A DNA stretch of 64,000 nt from Denitratisoma oestradiolicum (lineage in GTDB: Bacteria > Pseudomonadota > Gammaproteobacteria > Burkholderiales > Rhodocyclaceae): positions 1,302,001 to 1,366,000 of the forward strand of contig NZ_LR778301.1 of the NCBI RefSeq assembly GCF_902813185.1, read 5' to 3'. This document shows positions 37,136 through 47,842 of the stretch, piece after piece (position 1 is the stretch's first letter; each line of letters opens with the position of its first letter). The notes beneath the pieces were generated by a model, which did no database searches, was not told the DNA's origin, and worked only from the letters and a program-made list of their open reading frames with translations. The translations under genes were made by a program, and so were the position numbers.

Positions 37136-38401
37136 TCAGTTGGAGCCGGAGACCTTGGGCTGGTCGGCGTAGATCAGGAGGGGAGGCGTATGGCTGTCGA
37201 TCATGCCTTCGTCGATCACGACCTTGGCCACGTTGTCCATGCTGGGCAATTCGTACATGGTGTCCAGCAGGACATTTTCCAGGATGGAACGCAGGCCCCG
37301 TGCGCCGGTCTTGCGCTGGAGGGCCTTGCGGGCGATGGCCTGAAGGGCTCCCGGTCGCACCTCAAGCTCCACGCCCTCCATGGAGAACAGCTTCTGGTAT
37401 TGCTTGATCAGGGCGTTCTTGGGTTCGATCAGGATTTCCACCAGGGCCACCTCGTCCAGTTCGCGCAAGGTGGCGATCACCGGCAGGCGGCCGACGAATT
37501 CAGGGATGAGGCCGAATTTGATCAGGTCTTCCGGCTCCACTTGTTGCAGGGTCTCGGTGATGCTCTTGGTGTCCTTGCTGCGCACCTCGGCGCCGAAGCC
37601 GATGCTGGAGCGTTCGGAACGGTTGAGGATCACCTTGTCCAGGCCGTCGAAGGCGCCACCGCAGATGAACAGAATGCTGGTGGTGTCCACCTGGACGAAA
37701 TCCTGATTCGGATGCTTGCGTCCGCCCTGGGGGGGGACGGAGGCCGTGGTGCCCTCGATCAGCTTGAGCAGGGCCTGCTGCACCCCTTCGCCCGATACGT
37801 CGCGGGTGATGGAGGGGTTGTCGGACTTGCGGGAGATCTTGTCGATCTCATCGATATAGACAATGCCCTGCTGGGCCTTTTCCACTTCGTATTCACACTT
37901 CTGCAGCAGCTTCTGGATGATGTTCTCGACATCCTCGCCCACGTAGCCGGCCTCGGTCAGGGTCGTTGCGTCGGCCATCACGAAGGGCACGTTGAGCAGT
38001 CGGGCCAGGGTCTGGGCCAGCAGGGTCTTGCCCGAACCGGTGGGGCCGATCAACAGGATGTTGCTCTTGGACAGCTCCACATCGGCATTGCCCTTCTGCT
38101 GATGGCGCAACCGCTTGTAGTGGTTGTAGACGGCAACCGAGAGAATGCGCTTGGCCTGGCTTTGGCCGATCACGTACTGGTCGAGAATCTCGCAGATCTC
38201 GCGGGGGGCGGGGAGGTCCTTGGAGGGGTTCTCCTCTTCGCCGACGCTGATTTCGTCACGAATGATGTCGTTGCACAGGTCGATGCATTCGTCGCAGATG
38301 AAGACGGACGGTCCGGCGATCAACTTTTTTACTTCATGCTGGCTCTTGCCGCAGAAAGAGCAGTAGAGCAATTTCTCAGCACTCGATTTCTTGTCCGCCA
38401 T
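37136..38401 (-). CDS. clpX: ClpXP unfoldase subunit ClpX
   Basis: A 421-residue AAA+ unfoldase that feeds proteins to ClpP. The N-terminal zinc-binding domain is [11 protein letters not shown]...CDECIDLC, Walker A is GPTGSGKT, Walker B is YIDEIDKI, and sensor and pore segments follow ([19 protein letters not shown]). It lies 13 bases after clpP, in the standard tig-clpP-clpX order. Confidence 0.98.
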   Translation of the reverse strand: MADKKSSAEKLLYCSFCGKSQHEVKKLIAGPSVFICDECIDLCNDIIRDEISVGEEENPSKDLPAPREICEILDQYVIGQSQAKRILSVAVYNHYKRLRHQQKGNADVELSKSNILLIGPTGSGKTLLAQTLARLLNVPFVMADATTLTEAGYVGEDVENIIQKLLQKCEYEVEKAQQGIVYIDEIDKISRKSDNPSITRDVSGEGVQQALLKLIEGTTASVPPQGGRKHPNQDFVQVDTTSILFICGGAFDGLDKVILNRSERSSIGFGAEVRSKDTKSITETLQQVEPEDLIKFGLIPEFVGRLPVIATLRELDEVALVEILIEPKNALIKQYQKLFSMEGVELEVRPGALQAIARKALQRKTGARGLRSILENVLLDTMYELPSMDNVAKVVIDEGMIDSHTPPLLIYADQPKVSGSN

Positions 38402-38414
38402 GTTCCTCTCCTGC

Positions 38415-39077
38415 CTACTTGGAGGCTTCGCCGCGGTTGTTCAATACCTTGTCCACCAGACCGTACTCCACGGCGGCCTCGGCTGCCAGGAAGTTGTCGC
38501 GGTCGGTATCGCGCTCGATACGCTCGACCGCCTGGCCCGTATGCTTGGCCAGCATCTCATTCAGTCTTTGCTTGAGGAAAAGAATTTCCTTGGCATGGAT
38601 CTCGATATCCGAGGCCTGGCCCTGGAAGCCTCCCATGGGCTGGTGGATCATGACCCGGGAATTGGGCAGGCAGTAGCGCTTGTCCTTGGCTCCCGCCGCC
38701 AGCAGGAAGGCGCCCATGGAGGCGGCCTGACCGATGCAGAGAGTGGAAACATCGGGCTTGATGAACTGCATGGTGTCGTAGATCGCCAGTCCGGCCGTCA
38801 CGGAACCGCCCGGGCTGTTGATGTAGAGGTGGATGTCCTTGTCGGGGTTCTCCGACTCAAGGAACAGCAACTGGGCCACCACCAGATTGGCGGTAACGTC
38901 ATTGACCGGCCCCACCAGGAATACCACCCGTTCCCGCAGCAGGCGGGAATAGATGTCATAGGCCCGTTCGCCCCGGCCGCTGGTTTCGATCACCATCGGC
39001 ACCAGGCCCAGAGCCTGGGGGTCCCAGTTGTCACGGCGGTTCATTTGGCTTCCTCGCTCAAGCATCGGGGGCATCAT
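38415..39077 (-). CDS. clpP: ATP-dependent Clp protease proteolytic subunit
   Basis: A 220-residue serine protease that forms the tetradecameric chamber used by ClpX. Catalytic Ser is in [11 protein letters not shown] and His in [11 protein letters not shown]; the Asp comes later in the [10 protein letters not shown] region. Its ATG overlaps the tig stop by four bases (39074-39077), which indicates translational coupling. The N-terminus is a little longer than the mature family form, as expected for a processed propeptide. Confidence 0.98.
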   Translation of the reverse strand: MMPPMLERGSQMNRRDNWDPQALGLVPMVIETSGRGERAYDIYSRLLRERVVFLVGPVNDVTANLVVAQLLFLESENPDKDIHLYINSPGGSVTAGLAIYDTMQFIKPDVSTLCIGQAASMGAFLLAAGAKDKRYCLPNSRVMIHQPMGGFQGQASDIEIHAKEILFLKQRLNEMLAKHTGQAVERIERDTDRDNFLAAEAAVEYGLVDKVLNNRGEASK

Positions 39078-40387
39078 GCCCCATCGCCCATCAACTCGTC
39101 AAAATCCACGGGTTTTTCGGTGACCTTGGCCTGGGCCAGGGCCCAGGCGACCACATTGCCCTCGATGGCCAGGGCCTCGGCTTCGGCCAGGCGCTGGGGC
39201 TGGGAGTAATACCAGCGCACCACTTCGGAGGGGTCTTCGAATGTCTGGGCGAAGTCGTCCACCACGGCCTTCACCTGCTCGGCCTTGGCATGGAGCTCCT
39301 TGGACTTAACCACTTCGGCCACCACCAGCCCCAGGCGCACGCGGCGAGTAGCCTGCTCGGTGAACCAGGTGGGATCCACCGGGATGTCCTTCACTGCCAG
39401 TCCCCGCTGCTTCAGATCCTCCAGGGCCTTCTGGGCCATCTGCTGGGACTCGGCTTCCACCAGGGCCTTGGGCACGTCAACGGGATGGGCGGCCAGCAGC
39501 GCGTCCATCACCTGGCTCTTGACGCGGGATTCCAGGCGTTTCTTGACCTCCCGCTCCAGATTGGATCGGATTTCTTCCCGCATCTTGACCAGATCGCCCT
39601 CGGCGATGCCCAGGACCTTGGCGAATTCGGTATCCACTTCGGGCAGTTGGGGGGCGTCCACCCGCTTACAGACCACGTCGAACTGCACCGTCTGCCCAGC
39701 CAGATCCTTGCCGTGGTAGTCATCCGGGAACTTGACATCGAAGGTCTTGGTATCGCCCGCCTTCAGGCCTTCCATGGCGGCGTCGAAGTCGGCCACCATG
39801 CGGCCGGCACCCACTTGCAGGGAAAAATCCTCGGCCTTGCCACCGTCGAATTCCACGCCATCCTTGCGGCCGGTGAAGTCGATGACGATACGGTCGTCCT
39901 TCTGGGCTGGGCGATCCACCTCGACGAAGGTGAGGCGCTGCTTGCGCAGGGCCTCGATGGTCTTGTCCACTTCCGCGTCGCCCACGGTCAGCACGGCTTT
40001 CTCGATTTCGCTGGCGGACAGGTCGGCCACGGTGATTTCCGGGTAGACCTCGAATACGGCGGAGAATGCCAGCTGGCCATCGGTGCCGCCGGACTGGGGT
40101 TCGACGCGGGGATAGCCGGCGACACGGAGCTTCTGTTCCCGCACCTTCTCGCCAAAGGCCCGTTCGACGGCTGCCTCGATGGCTTCGCCGCGGGCCTGAT
40201 AGCCATATTGCTGGGCCACCATCTTGAAGGGCACCTTGCCCGGGCGGAAGCCGGCCATCTTGACCGTCTTGGAAAGCTTCTTCAGACGACGATCGACGTC
40301 CTGGTCAATGTCGGCAAGGGCCACGGTCATGTCGATACGGCGCTCCAGCGCGGAAGCTTCGCTGGCTTGGGTCTGTTCCTGAGTCAT
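39074..40387 (-). CDS. tig: Trigger factor chaperone
   Basis: A 437-residue ribosome-bound chaperone and prolyl isomerase. The N-terminal ribosome-binding signature is [12 protein letters not shown], the FKBP-like domain spans roughly residues 150-250 ([16 protein letters not shown]), and the rest is the helical C-terminal chaperone domain. The frame stays open up to 40600, through the tRNA-Leu gene, but the ATG at 40387 has AGGAA eight bases before it and gives the usual length, so the longer start is rejected. It is 52 bases downstream of tRNA-Leu and is probably co-transcribed with it. Confidence 0.97.
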   Translation of the reverse strand: MTQEQTQASEASALERRIDMTVALADIDQDVDRRLKKLSKTVKMAGFRPGKVPFKMVAQQYGYQARGEAIEAAVERAFGEKVREQKLRVAGYPRVEPQSGGTDGQLAFSAVFEVYPEITVADLSASEIEKAVLTVGDAEVDKTIEALRKQRLTFVEVDRPAQKDDRIVIDFTGRKDGVEFDGGKAEDFSLQVGAGRMVADFDAAMEGLKAGDTKTFDVKFPDDYHGKDLAGQTVQFDVVCKRVDAPQLPEVDTEFAKVLGIAEGDLVKMREEIRSNLEREVKKRLESRVKSQVMDALLAAHPVDVPKALVEAESQQMAQKALEDLKQRGLAVKDIPVDPTWFTEQATRRVRLGLVVAEVVKSKELHAKAEQVKAVVDDFAQTFEDPSEVVRWYYSQPQRLAEAEALAIEGNVVAWALAQAKVTEKPVDFDELMGDGA

Positions 40388-40439
40388 GAGAAATTCCTGG
40401 ATGGCTGCTTGGATGTTGAATTGAGGGCGGCGTGGGGCC

Positions 40440-40524
40440 TGGTGCGAAGGGCGGGACTCGAACCCGCACAGGTTTCCCCGCTGGAACCTAAATCCAGTGC
40501 GTCTACCAATTCCGCCACCTTCGC
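40440..40524 (-). tRNA. tRNA-Leu (anticodon UAG)
   Basis: An 85-base tRNA with encoded CCA. The acceptor stem GCGAAGG pairs with CCTTCGC, the anticodon arm is CTGGA-TTTAGGT-TCCAG with anticodon TAG, the variable arm is long as in class II tRNAs, and the T arm carries GGTTCGAGTCC. It lies directly upstream of tig. Confidence 0.97.
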
Positions 40525-40533
40525 CGACCCGCG

Positions 40534-40563
40534 ATTCTAACCGATTCACCCCTATACTGTCAG
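40534..40563 (-). promoter_or_regulatory. Sigma-70 promoter of tRNA-Leu and tig
   Basis: On the minus strand CTGACA (40563-40558) and TAGAAT (40539-40534) are 18 bases apart; each matches its consensus at five of six positions. Transcription would start a few bases before the mature tRNA 5' end. Confidence 0.7.
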
Positions 40564-40598
40564 GCTCCGTACCCGGCTGGCCATGGGCCTTCCCGCGC

Positions 40599-41429
40599 AT
40601 GGCTGTCGATCACTACGAAAATTTCCCTGTCGCCTCACTCCTCTTGCCATCCGCCCTGCGGGAACCGGTGGCTGCCATCTATGGTTTCGCCCGCAGCGCT
40701 GACGACTTTTCCGACGAGGGCAACCTGCCGCCAGCCCGGCGCCTGAGTTTGCTGGACGGTTACCGTCGGGAGCTGGACATCATCGAGGCAGGACGGCCCA
40801 CGGATCACCCGGTGTTTCGGCGCCTGGCTCCGGTGATTTGCGCCCATGATCTGCCCCTGGGCCTGTTTCGGGATCTCTTGGACGCCTTTACCCAGGACGT
40901 GACCAAGGATCGCTATGCCGATTACGCCGAACTGCTGGACTATTGCCGCCGCTCCGCCGATCCGGTGGGGCGCTTGCTGCTGCGGCTGTTCCGTCAGGAC
41001 AGCCCGGCCAATCTGGGTCGTTCGGACGCCATCTGCTCGGCCCTGCAATTGATCAATCACTGGCAGGACGTGGCGGTGGACCTGAAGAAAAACCAGCGGG
41101 GACGCATCTATTTGCCCCAGGAGGATCTGTGCCGTTTCGGCGTCGGCGAGGACTCGTTGCACGCGGGGCGCGTGGACGACAATTTCCGCGCCCTGATGGC
41201 CTTCCAGGTGGGGCGGGCGCGGGCACTGATGCTGTGCGGAGCCTCCCTGGGCGAGGACCTGCCGGGCCGGATCGGCCTGGAAATCCGCGCCATCATTGCA
41301 GGCGGCTTGCGTATCCTGCATAAAATCGAGGCCGTCGAGTACGATGTGTTTCGCCGCCGGCCCCAACTGACTCTCCGGGACGCTCCCGCCCTGGCCTGGC
41401 GTACCCTTTTCCCCCGAACCGCCCCATGA
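40599..41429 (+). CDS. hpnC: Squalene synthesis protein HpnC (hydroxysqualene synthase partner)
   Basis: A 276-residue trans-isoprenyl diphosphate synthase fold. The two Asp-rich regions are SADDFSDE (about residue 36) and NHWQDVAVDLKKNQRGRIY (about residue 155). In the HpnCDE route, HpnD makes presqualene diphosphate, HpnC converts it to hydroxysqualene and HpnE reduces it to squalene. An open frame reaches back to 40497, inside the tRNA gene; the ATG at 40599 gives the family length. It overlaps hpnD by four bases (ATGA). Confidence 0.92.
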   Translation: MAVDHYENFPVASLLLPSALREPVAAIYGFARSADDFSDEGNLPPARRLSLLDGYRRELDIIEAGRPTDHPVFRRLAPVICAHDLPLGLFRDLLDAFTQDVTKDRYADYAELLDYCRRSADPVGRLLLRLFRQDSPANLGRSDAICSALQLINHWQDVAVDLKKNQRGRIYLPQEDLCRFGVGEDSLHAGRVDDNFRALMAFQVGRARALMLCGASLGEDLPGRIGLEIRAIIAGGLRILHKIEAVEYDVFRRRPQLTLRDAPALAWRTLFPRTAP

Positions 41430-42271
41430 GCCAAGACGCCAGTCAAGCCGATTATTGCCAGCAGCGGGCCGCCGCCTCCGGCTCTAGCTTCTACTACAGC
41501 TTCCTGTTCCTGGAGCCCCACCGACGCCAGGCCATCATGGCCCTGTATGCCTTCTGCAGGGAAGTGGATGATCTGGTGGACGAATGCAGCAATCCCGAGC
41601 TGGCTGCCGCCAAGCTGGCCTGGTGGCGCACTGAGGTGGCCGCCCTCTATCAGGGCCAGCCCAGCCATCCGGTGACCCAGGCCCTGGCGGTCGCCCTGAA
41701 ACGCTTTGCCCTGCCCCAGGAGCACCTGCTGGAAATCATCGATGGCATGGAAATGGATCTGGAGCAGGCCCGTTATCCCGACTTCAAGGCCCTGCACCTT
41801 TATTGCTACCGGGTCGCCAGCGTGGTTGGCCTGCTGGCTGCGGAAATCTTCGGCTACCGGGACCGGCGTACCCTCAAGTACGCCCACGACCTGGGACTGG
41901 CCCTGCAACTCACCAACATCATCCGCGACGTGGGGGAGGATGCTCGCCGGGGCCGCATCTACCTGCCGGTGGAAGACCTGGAACGCTTCAATGTTCCCGC
42001 CGCCGATCTGCTCCAGTCCCGTTACAGCGACAACTTCAAGGCCCTGATGGAGTTTCAGGCCCGCCGTGCCCAGGAATACTACGAGCGGGCCCTGGCCCAG
42101 TTGCCGGCGGTGGACCGCAGGGCTCAGCGGGCCGGGCTGATCATGGCCCGCATCTATCGCACCCTGCTGGAGGAAATCACCCGGGACGGCTTCATGGTGC
42201 TGGACCGGCGCACCTCCCTGACACCCCTGCGCAAGCTCTGGCTGGCGACCAAGACCTGGATCAGGCCGTGA
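41426..42271 (+). CDS. hpnD: Presqualene diphosphate synthase HpnD
   Basis: A 281-residue enzyme that joins two farnesyl diphosphates to presqualene diphosphate. The substrate-binding Asp-rich motifs are CREVDDLVDE and LTNIIRDVGEDARRGRIYLP, with GSSFYYSFLFL near the N-terminus. The four-base overlap with hpnC and the close hpnE show one operon. Squalene is the precursor of hopanoids; the cyclase gene is not in this window. Confidence 0.95.
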   Translation: MSQDASQADYCQQRAAASGSSFYYSFLFLEPHRRQAIMALYAFCREVDDLVDECSNPELAAAKLAWWRTEVAALYQGQPSHPVTQALAVALKRFALPQEHLLEIIDGMEMDLEQARYPDFKALHLYCYRVASVVGLLAAEIFGYRDRRTLKYAHDLGLALQLTNIIRDVGEDARRGRIYLPVEDLERFNVPAADLLQSRYSDNFKALMEFQARRAQEYYERALAQLPAVDRRAQRAGLIMARIYRTLLEEITRDGFMVLDRRTSLTPLRKLWLATKTWIRP

Positions 42272-42281
42272 GGGGTGAGGG

Positions 42282-43568
42282 GTGAGGCGTAACGGCGTTC
42301 GCGTCGCTATCATCGGCGCCGGCTATGCCGGCCTCGCCGCGGCGGTGGCCCTGGCGGATGAGGGTATCCCGGTGGAGGTGTTCGAGGCTTCCCGCACCCT
42401 GGGGGGGCGAGCACGCAGCGTGGATATCGAAGGGGTGCGACTGGACAACGGTCAGCACATCCTGCTGGGGGCCTATCGCCAGACCCTGGCCCTGATGGAT
42501 AGGGTGGGGGCGGACCCCGCGGCCAGCCTGCTGCGCCATCCCCTATGCCTCGAATACCCGGGTCGCCTGCGTCTTGTCGCGCCCCGCCTGCCCGCGCCCC
42601 TGCATCTGGCGGCGGCCCTGTTCTGTGCGCGGGGCCTGAGTCCGGCAGAAAAGTTCGCAGCCCTGCGCTTCATGCAGACGCTCAAGGCCTGCCGCTACCG
42701 ATTGACCGAGGACCTGCCGGTGGCTGAGCTGCTGCGCCGCCACCGGCAACCGGAAGCCCTGTGCCGCTATCTCTGGGAGCCCCTTTGCGTGGCGGCCCTC
42801 AACACGCCGGTGGCCGAGGCGTCGGCCCAGGTCTTTCTCAATGTGCTGCGGGACAGTCTGGGGGCGGAACGGGCCGCCTCGGACCTGCTGCTGCCCAGGG
42901 CGGATTTCTCGGCCTTGTTACCGGAGCCCGCCGCCCGCTATGTGGAAGCCCGGGGCGGCCGGCTGGAACGGGAGCGCCGCATCCATGGCCTGACCCGGAG
43001 CGACAAGGGCTGGCGACTGGATCAGCAAGGAAGCTACAGCCATGTGGTGATCGCCACCGCTCCCTACCATGCCCGCCGGCTGATCGAGGGCTGGCCGGAG
43101 CTGCTTCCCCTGGCGGCACAACTGGACGCTCTCGATCAGGAGCCCATCGTCACCGCCTATCTGCAATACCCGGAGACGGTACGGCTACCCTTTCCCATGG
43201 TGGGCCATGCCGGCGACTACCTGCAATGGCTCTTCGATCGGGGCGCCCTGGGGGGGCCGGCGGGGCTGCTGGCAGCCGTCATCAGCGCAAGGGGCCGCCA
43301 TCAGGACTTGGCACCGGAGATCCTGGCCCGGCGCCTCCACGAGGAAATCGCCTCGATCTTGCCCGACCTGCCCGAGCCCCGCTGGCACAAGGTGATCGTG
43401 GAAAAGCGCGCCACCTTCTCCTGCCGTCCCAAGCTGAAGCGGCCGGAAAATCTGACTTCCCTGCCCGGACTGCTGCTGGCCGGGGACTACACCGCCGGCG
43501 ATTATCCGGCCACCCTGGAAGGGGCGGTGCGTAGCGGCCAGCAGGCGGCGCGGCTGGTGCTGGGGTAG
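42282..43568 (+). CDS. hpnE: Hydroxysqualene dehydroxylase HpnE
   Basis: A 428-residue FAD-dependent amine-oxidase-fold protein. The N-terminal dinucleotide-binding motif is VAIIGAGYAGLAAAVALADEG, and the C-terminal FAD segment is LLAGDYTAGDYPATLEGAVRSG. It reduces hydroxysqualene to squalene, completing the HpnCDE pathway. The start is a GTG at 42282 within three copies of GTGAGGG/C that also hold the hpnD stop. The gene ends four bases before the convergent glutathione transferase gene. Confidence 0.94.
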   Translation: MRRNGVRVAIIGAGYAGLAAAVALADEGIPVEVFEASRTLGGRARSVDIEGVRLDNGQHILLGAYRQTLALMDRVGADPAASLLRHPLCLEYPGRLRLVAPRLPAPLHLAAALFCARGLSPAEKFAALRFMQTLKACRYRLTEDLPVAELLRRHRQPEALCRYLWEPLCVAALNTPVAEASAQVFLNVLRDSLGAERAASDLLLPRADFSALLPEPAARYVEARGGRLERERRIHGLTRSDKGWRLDQQGSYSHVVIATAPYHARRLIEGWPELLPLAAQLDALDQEPIVTAYLQYPETVRLPFPMVGHAGDYLQWLFDRGALGGPAGLLAAVISARGRHQDLAPEILARRLHEEIASILPDLPEPRWHKVIVEKRATFSCRPKLKRPENLTSLPGLLLAGDYTAGDYPATLEGAVRSGQQAARLVLG

Positions 43569-43572
43569 GGGC

Positions 43573-44184
43573 TCAGCCCAGCAGCCCCTCGGCCTTGAGC
43601 GCTGCCTGCACGGCGGGGCGAGCGGCGATGCGCTGGACGAAGGATGCCAGGGTAGGCCAGGCGCTCAGGTCGAGTTTGAGGTAGCCGGTCCAACCCAGGG
43701 TGACGAAGAGATAGGCATCGGCGACGCTGAACCGGTCGCCCACGAGATAGTCCCGGTCCTGCAGGTGACGTGCGACATAATCCAGACGGTTGTGGAGGGT
43801 CTTGAGCGTCCCCGTCCTGGCTTCTGCACTGAGGTTGGGATTGAAAAGGGGGCTGAAGCCGCCCTTGTGCAGTTCCGTGGCGATGAAGCTCAACCATTCC
43901 TGGGTCTTGTAGCGCTCGAAGCTGCCTGCCGGTGCCAGCATTCCCGCTGCCGGCGCCTGGTCGGCCAGGTACTGGACCACGGCAGAGCATTCACCCAGGG
44001 TGCGGCCATCATCGAGCTGCAACAGGGGGACGAAGCCCAGGGGGCTGATGTCCTTGTAATTCTCGCCATGTTCGGTGACCGATTTGCCGAGGGTGACGCG
44101 AACCAACTGGAGCGACAGACCGCCCTCCAGGGCGGTGATGTGGGGGGCCTGGGAGCAGGCGCCGGGAGCGTAATAGAGTTTCAT
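43573..44184 (-). CDS. Glutathione S-transferase
   Basis: A 203-residue cytosolic glutathione transferase. The thioredoxin-like domain ([16 protein letters not shown], residues 1-16, then [11 protein letters not shown] and [14 protein letters not shown] for glutathione binding) is followed by an all-helical domain ending near LKAEGLLG. The YYAPGACSQ start with Cys10 and the overall length resemble the beta-class bacterial enzymes. A long upstream extension is open to 44346, but the ATG at 44184 has AAGGAGATCCC before it. It is divergent from htpG. Substrate unknown. Confidence 0.92.
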   Translation of the reverse strand: MKLYYAPGACSQAPHITALEGGLSLQLVRVTLGKSVTEHGENYKDISPLGFVPLLQLDDGRTLGECSAVVQYLADQAPAAGMLAPAGSFERYKTQEWLSFIATELHKGGFSPLFNPNLSAEARTGTLKTLHNRLDYVARHLQDRDYLVGDRFSVADAYLFVTLGWTGYLKLDLSAWPTLASFVQRIAARPAVQAALKAEGLLG

Positions 44185-44244
44185 GGGATCTCCTTGCTTG
44201 GGAAAGCGGCATGCTAACTCAGTCTCTCTGTTGAATATGGCCCT

Positions 44245-44270
44245 CTTGAAATCCTGGATTTCGCCCCCAC
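44245..44270 (+). promoter_or_regulatory. Sigma-32 heat-shock promoter of htpG
   Basis: CTTGAA (44245-44250) and CCCCAC (44265-44270) are separated by 14 bases, the same spacing as in the lon promoter. This leaves a leader of about 30 bases before the htpG ATG. Confidence 0.75.
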
Positions 44271-44305
44271 CAACTGCCTTCGTCATGCTTTCTGGAGATT
44301 TTTTC

Positions 44306-46240
44306 ATGTCCGTTGATGCCACGACCGCTGCGAACCGGGAGACCATGGGTTTTCAGACCGAGGTGAAGCAGTTGCTGCACCTGATGATTCATTCCCTTTA
44401 CTCGAACCGGGAAATCTTCCTGCGGGAACTGATTTCCAACGCATCCGATGCCTGCGACAAGCTGCGTTTCGAGGCTCTGCACAATGGCTCACTGTTCGAG
44501 TCCGATCCGGATCTGAAAATCCGCGTCGCCTATGACAAGGCGGCCCGCACCCTGACCATCAGCGACAACGGCGTCGGCATGAGTCGGGACGAGGTGATCA
44601 CCAATCTGGGAACCATCGCCAAGTCGGGTACCCGGGAATTCTTCAGCCGGCTCAGCGGCGACCAGCAGAAGGATGCCCACCTGATCGGCCAGTTCGGTGT
44701 TGGCTTCTATTCCTCCTTCATCGTTGCCGACCGGGTGACCGTACTCACCCGCCGCGCCGGCGAACAGGCCAGCCAGGGGGTGCGCTGGGAGTCGGAAGGG
44801 GCCGGAGAATTCAGCATCGAAATGGTGGACCGGCCCGAGCGCGGCACCGAAATCACCCTGCATCTGCGGGAGGACCAGGACGACCTGCTTTCTGGCTGGA
44901 AACTGCGCGCCATCATCCGCAAGTATTCCGACCACATCGTCCAGCCCATCGTGATGCACAAGGAGTCCTGGGACGAGGAGAAGAAGGAACAGGTGGCCAC
45001 CACCGAAGACGAGACCGTCAACAAGGCCTCGGCTCTGTGGACCCGGGCCAAGAACGATATCGCCGAGGACGAGTACAAGGAGTTCTACAAGCACGTGGGC
45101 CATGACTTCGACGACCCCCTGGCCTGGGTCCATGCCCGGGTCGAGGGCCGTCAGGAATACACCCAGTTGCTTTATGTGCCGGGCCGCGCCCCCTTCGATC
45201 TGTGGGACCGCAACGCCCGCCATGGCATCAAGCTCTACGTGCGCCGGGTTTTCATCATGGACGACGCCGAGCAGTTGTTGCCCAACTATCTGCGCTTCGT
45301 GCGCGGCGTGGTGGACTCCGCCGATCTGCCCCTCAACGTGTCCCGGGAAATCCTCCAGGAATCCAAGGACATCGAGGCCATCCGCAACGGCTGCACCAAG
45401 AAGATTCTCGGCCTGCTGGAGGATATGGCCAACAGCGAGGAAGCCGAAGGCAAGGAGAAGTACGCGAAATTCTGGGGCGAGTTCGGTCGTGCCCTGAAGG
45501 AAGGGGTGGGCCAGGACTTCGCCAACAAGGCTCGCATCGCCGGCCTGCTGCGCTTCGCCTCCACCCATGCCGATACGCCGGAGGAAAGCGTGTCCCTGGC
45601 CGATTATGTGGCGCGCATGAAGGAAGGGCAGGACAAGATCTATTACGTGGCCGCCGATAGCTTCAATGCGGCAAAGAACAGCCCCCATCTGGAAATTTTC
45701 CGCAAGAAGGGCATCGAGGTGCTGCTGCTCTCGGATCGGGTGGATGAGTGGGTGGTGGGCAATCTCACGGACTTCGAGGGCAAGGCCCTGGCCTCGGTGG
45801 CCAAGGGGGACCTGGACCTGGGCAGCCTCAGCGATGAAGCCGAGAAACAGGAACAGGAATCCGCCGTCGGTGAGTTCAAGGAATTGGTGGACAAGATCAA
45901 GGCTTCCCTGGCCGATCGGGTCAAGGAAGTGCGGGTGACCCATCGCCTGACCGATTCCCCCGCCTGCCTGGTGGCCGACGAGCACGACATGTCCGCCAAT
46001 CTGGCTCGTCTGCTGAAGGCGGCTGGGCAGCAGGCGCCTGACATGAAACCGATCCTGGAAATCAACCCCAGGCATCCAGTGGTACTGCGCCTAAGATATG
46101 AGGATGGCAAGTTTGACGACTGGGCCTCGGTGCTGTTCGACCAGGCGTTGCTGGCCGAGGGTGGGCAACTGGACGACCCGGCCACCTTCGTCCGGCGGAT
46201 CAACGACCTGATGCTGGCCATGACCCAGGGCAAGGCGTGA
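44306..46240 (+). CDS. htpG: Hsp90-family chaperone HtpG
   Basis: A 644-residue Hsp90. The N-terminal GHKL ATPase shows [16 protein letters not shown] (Asn for Mg-ATP), [12 protein letters not shown] and [11 protein letters not shown]; the middle domain holds [12 protein letters not shown], and the C-terminal dimerisation domain ends near the stop. The ATG at 44306 has GGAG eight bases upstream; the longer frame back to 44183 runs over the promoter and is rejected. The upstream sigma-32 promoter fits heat-shock control. Confidence 0.97.
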   Translation: MSVDATTAANRETMGFQTEVKQLLHLMIHSLYSNREIFLRELISNASDACDKLRFEALHNGSLFESDPDLKIRVAYDKAARTLTISDNGVGMSRDEVITNLGTIAKSGTREFFSRLSGDQQKDAHLIGQFGVGFYSSFIVADRVTVLTRRAGEQASQGVRWESEGAGEFSIEMVDRPERGTEITLHLREDQDDLLSGWKLRAIIRKYSDHIVQPIVMHKESWDEEKKEQVATTEDETVNKASALWTRAKNDIAEDEYKEFYKHVGHDFDDPLAWVHARVEGRQEYTQLLYVPGRAPFDLWDRNARHGIKLYVRRVFIMDDAEQLLPNYLRFVRGVVDSADLPLNVSREILQESKDIEAIRNGCTKKILGLLEDMANSEEAEGKEKYAKFWGEFGRALKEGVGQDFANKARIAGLLRFASTHADTPEESVSLADYVARMKEGQDKIYYVAADSFNAAKNSPHLEIFRKKGIEVLLLSDRVDEWVVGNLTDFEGKALASVAKGDLDLGSLSDEAEKQEQESAVGEFKELVDKIKASLADRVKEVRVTHRLTDSPACLVADEHDMSANLARLLKAAGQQAPDMKPILEINPRHPVVLRLRYEDGKFDDWASVLFDQALLAEGGQLDDPATFVRRINDLMLAMTQGKA

Positions 46241-46247
46241 TTGCACG

Positions 46248-46280
46248 GGAGAATGCGGCACAAACGCCGCGTTCTCCATT
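46248..46280 (+). terminator. Hairpin terminator after htpG
   Basis: A 12-bp stem GGAGAATGCGGC/GCCGCGTTCTCC with one G-T pair (46248-46259 with 46266-46277) and a 6-base loop ACAAAC, followed only by ATTAG. It begins seven bases past the htpG stop, so it is likely a terminator, though weak in T residues. Confidence 0.65.
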
Positions 46281-46375
46281 AGAATCGGTGCCGTAGAACC
46301 AGTGCGTAAACGGCATCCGCCCAGGGGCGCCTTGGCAAGCAATTTCGTCCATCCACATACATCAAGGTCGCCGGC

Positions 46376-47119
46376 ATGCGCATCCTGCTCAGTAACGACG
46401 ACGGATATTTCGCTCCAGGCATCGCAGCCCTGGTTAAGGCGGTTTCCGATCTGGCCACAGTGACGGTAGTGGCTCCCGAACAGGATCGCAGCGGCGCCAG
46501 CAATTCCCTGACTCTGGATCGTCCCCTTTCCCTGCGCCGAGCCGCCAACGGCTTCTATTTCGTCAATGGCACTCCCACCGACTGCGTGCATCTGGCAGTG
46601 ACCGGCATGCTGGACGAGCGGCCCGACATGGTGCTCTCCGGCATCAACCTGGGGGCCAACATGGGCGACGACACCATTTATTCCGGCACTGTGGCTGCCG
46701 CCACCGAGGGCTACCTGCTCGGTGTGCCGGCCGTCGCCGTGTCACTGGTGGGTAAGCATGGCGAGCATTTCGAGACGGCGGCCCGGGTGGCCCGCGAACT
46801 GGTGCAGCGTTTTCAGCGCCAGGACTTCGGCGGGCCGGTACTTTTGAACGTGAATGTGCCAGATGTTCCCTATGAGGAATTGAAGGGCTTGCGGGTCACC
46901 CGCCTGGGCCGGCGCCACAAGGCTGAACCGGTGGTCAAGCAGTTGAGTCCACGGGGCGAAACCGTCTATTGGGTCGGCCCTGCCGGCGAGGCCGCGGATG
47001 CGGGGGAGAGCACCGATTTCCATGCGGTGGCCGAAGGCTACGCATCGGTGACTCCCCTCCAGATCGACCTGACCCATACGGCCCAGATCGGCGCCGCCTG
47101 GGAGTGGCTGAAGGCATGA
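46376..47119 (+). CDS. surE: 5'/3'-nucleotidase SurE
   Basis: A 247-residue metal-dependent nucleotidase and survival protein. The catalytic N-terminus is [14 protein letters not shown] (metal-binding Asp-Asp), with the conserved [14 protein letters not shown] and [22 protein letters not shown] segments. It removes phosphate from nucleoside monophosphates. It heads the conserved surE-pcm-nlpD-rpoS stress cluster and its stop overlaps the pcm start (ATGA). Confidence 0.97.
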   Translation: MRILLSNDDGYFAPGIAALVKAVSDLATVTVVAPEQDRSGASNSLTLDRPLSLRRAANGFYFVNGTPTDCVHLAVTGMLDERPDMVLSGINLGANMGDDTIYSGTVAAATEGYLLGVPAVAVSLVGKHGEHFETAARVARELVQRFQRQDFGGPVLLNVNVPDVPYEELKGLRVTRLGRRHKAEPVVKQLSPRGETVYWVGPAGEAADAGESTDFHAVAEGYASVTPLQIDLTHTAQIGAAWEWLKA

Positions 47120-47775
47120 ACTCCCTGCAAGGCATCGGCATGACCTCCCAACGCACCCGGGGGCGCATGATCGAGCGCCTGCGGGAGCAGGGTATTCGGG
47201 ACGAGCGGGTGCTTGCAGCCATCGCCGCCGTGCCCCGGCACATTTTCGTGGAGCCGGCCCTGTCCCATCGGGCCTACGAGGACACGGCGCTGCCCCTGAT
47301 CCTGGGGCAGACCATTTCCCAGCCCTATGTGGTGGCCCGCATGATCGAATTGCTGCTGGCAGGCCGCGGGGGGTTGGGCAAGACCCTGGAAGTAGGCGCC
47401 GGCTGCGGCTATCAGGCCGCAGTGCTGGCCATGCTGTCCAAGGATGTTTATGCCGTGGAACGCATCGCTCCCTTGCTTTCCCGTGCGCGGGAGAACCTGC
47501 GCCAGTTGCGACTCTCCCAGGTCCGATTGAAACATGCCGACGGCAATCAAGGGCTGGTGGAAGCATCACCCTATGATACGATCATCGTCGCGGCGGCCGC
47601 TGCCCGGGTGCCTCAGACGTTGCTGGATCAACTGGCGCCGGGGGGGCGACTGATACTGCCCGTTGGTGGCGGGCAGGAGCAGGTCCTGTCCCTGATTGAG
47701 CGGACGCCGGAGGGGTTCAAGGAAACACGCTTCGATGCGGTACGCTTTGTGCCGCTCTTGCCGGGGGTCGAATGA
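47116..47775 (+). CDS. pcm: Protein-L-isoaspartate O-methyltransferase
   Basis: A 219-residue SAM-dependent methyltransferase that repairs isoaspartyl residues in aged proteins. It shows the family segment [16 protein letters not shown], the SAM-binding [15 protein letters not shown] and the later [16 protein letters not shown]. The ATG at 47116 overlaps the surE stop; a longer frame from 46969 runs inside surE and is rejected. It is translationally coupled to surE. Confidence 0.96.
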   Translation: MNSLQGIGMTSQRTRGRMIERLREQGIRDERVLAAIAAVPRHIFVEPALSHRAYEDTALPLILGQTISQPYVVARMIELLLAGRGGLGKTLEVGAGCGYQAAVLAMLSKDVYAVERIAPLLSRARENLRQLRLSQVRLKHADGNQGLVEASPYDTIIVAAAAARVPQTLLDQLAPGGRLILPVGGGQEQVLSLIERTPEGFKETRFDAVRFVPLLPGVE

Positions 47776-47842
47776 GCACCCCGCACGGCCGCCCGAAGGG
47801 GCGTGTTACACATTTCGGAGCCGCAGCGCGGCGGACCGTCGT

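Noticed and set aside
37016..38575. Plus-strand open frame of 519 codons opposite clpX
   Set aside because: It lies antisense to a clear clpX gene and shows no conserved domain.
40388..40600. N-terminal extension of trigger factor
   Set aside because: It would translate through tRNA-Leu; the ATG at 40387 has a ribosome site and gives the family length.
44183..44305. N-terminal extension of HtpG
   Set aside because: It covers the sigma-32 promoter, and the ATG at 44306 has a good ribosome site and a family-like start.
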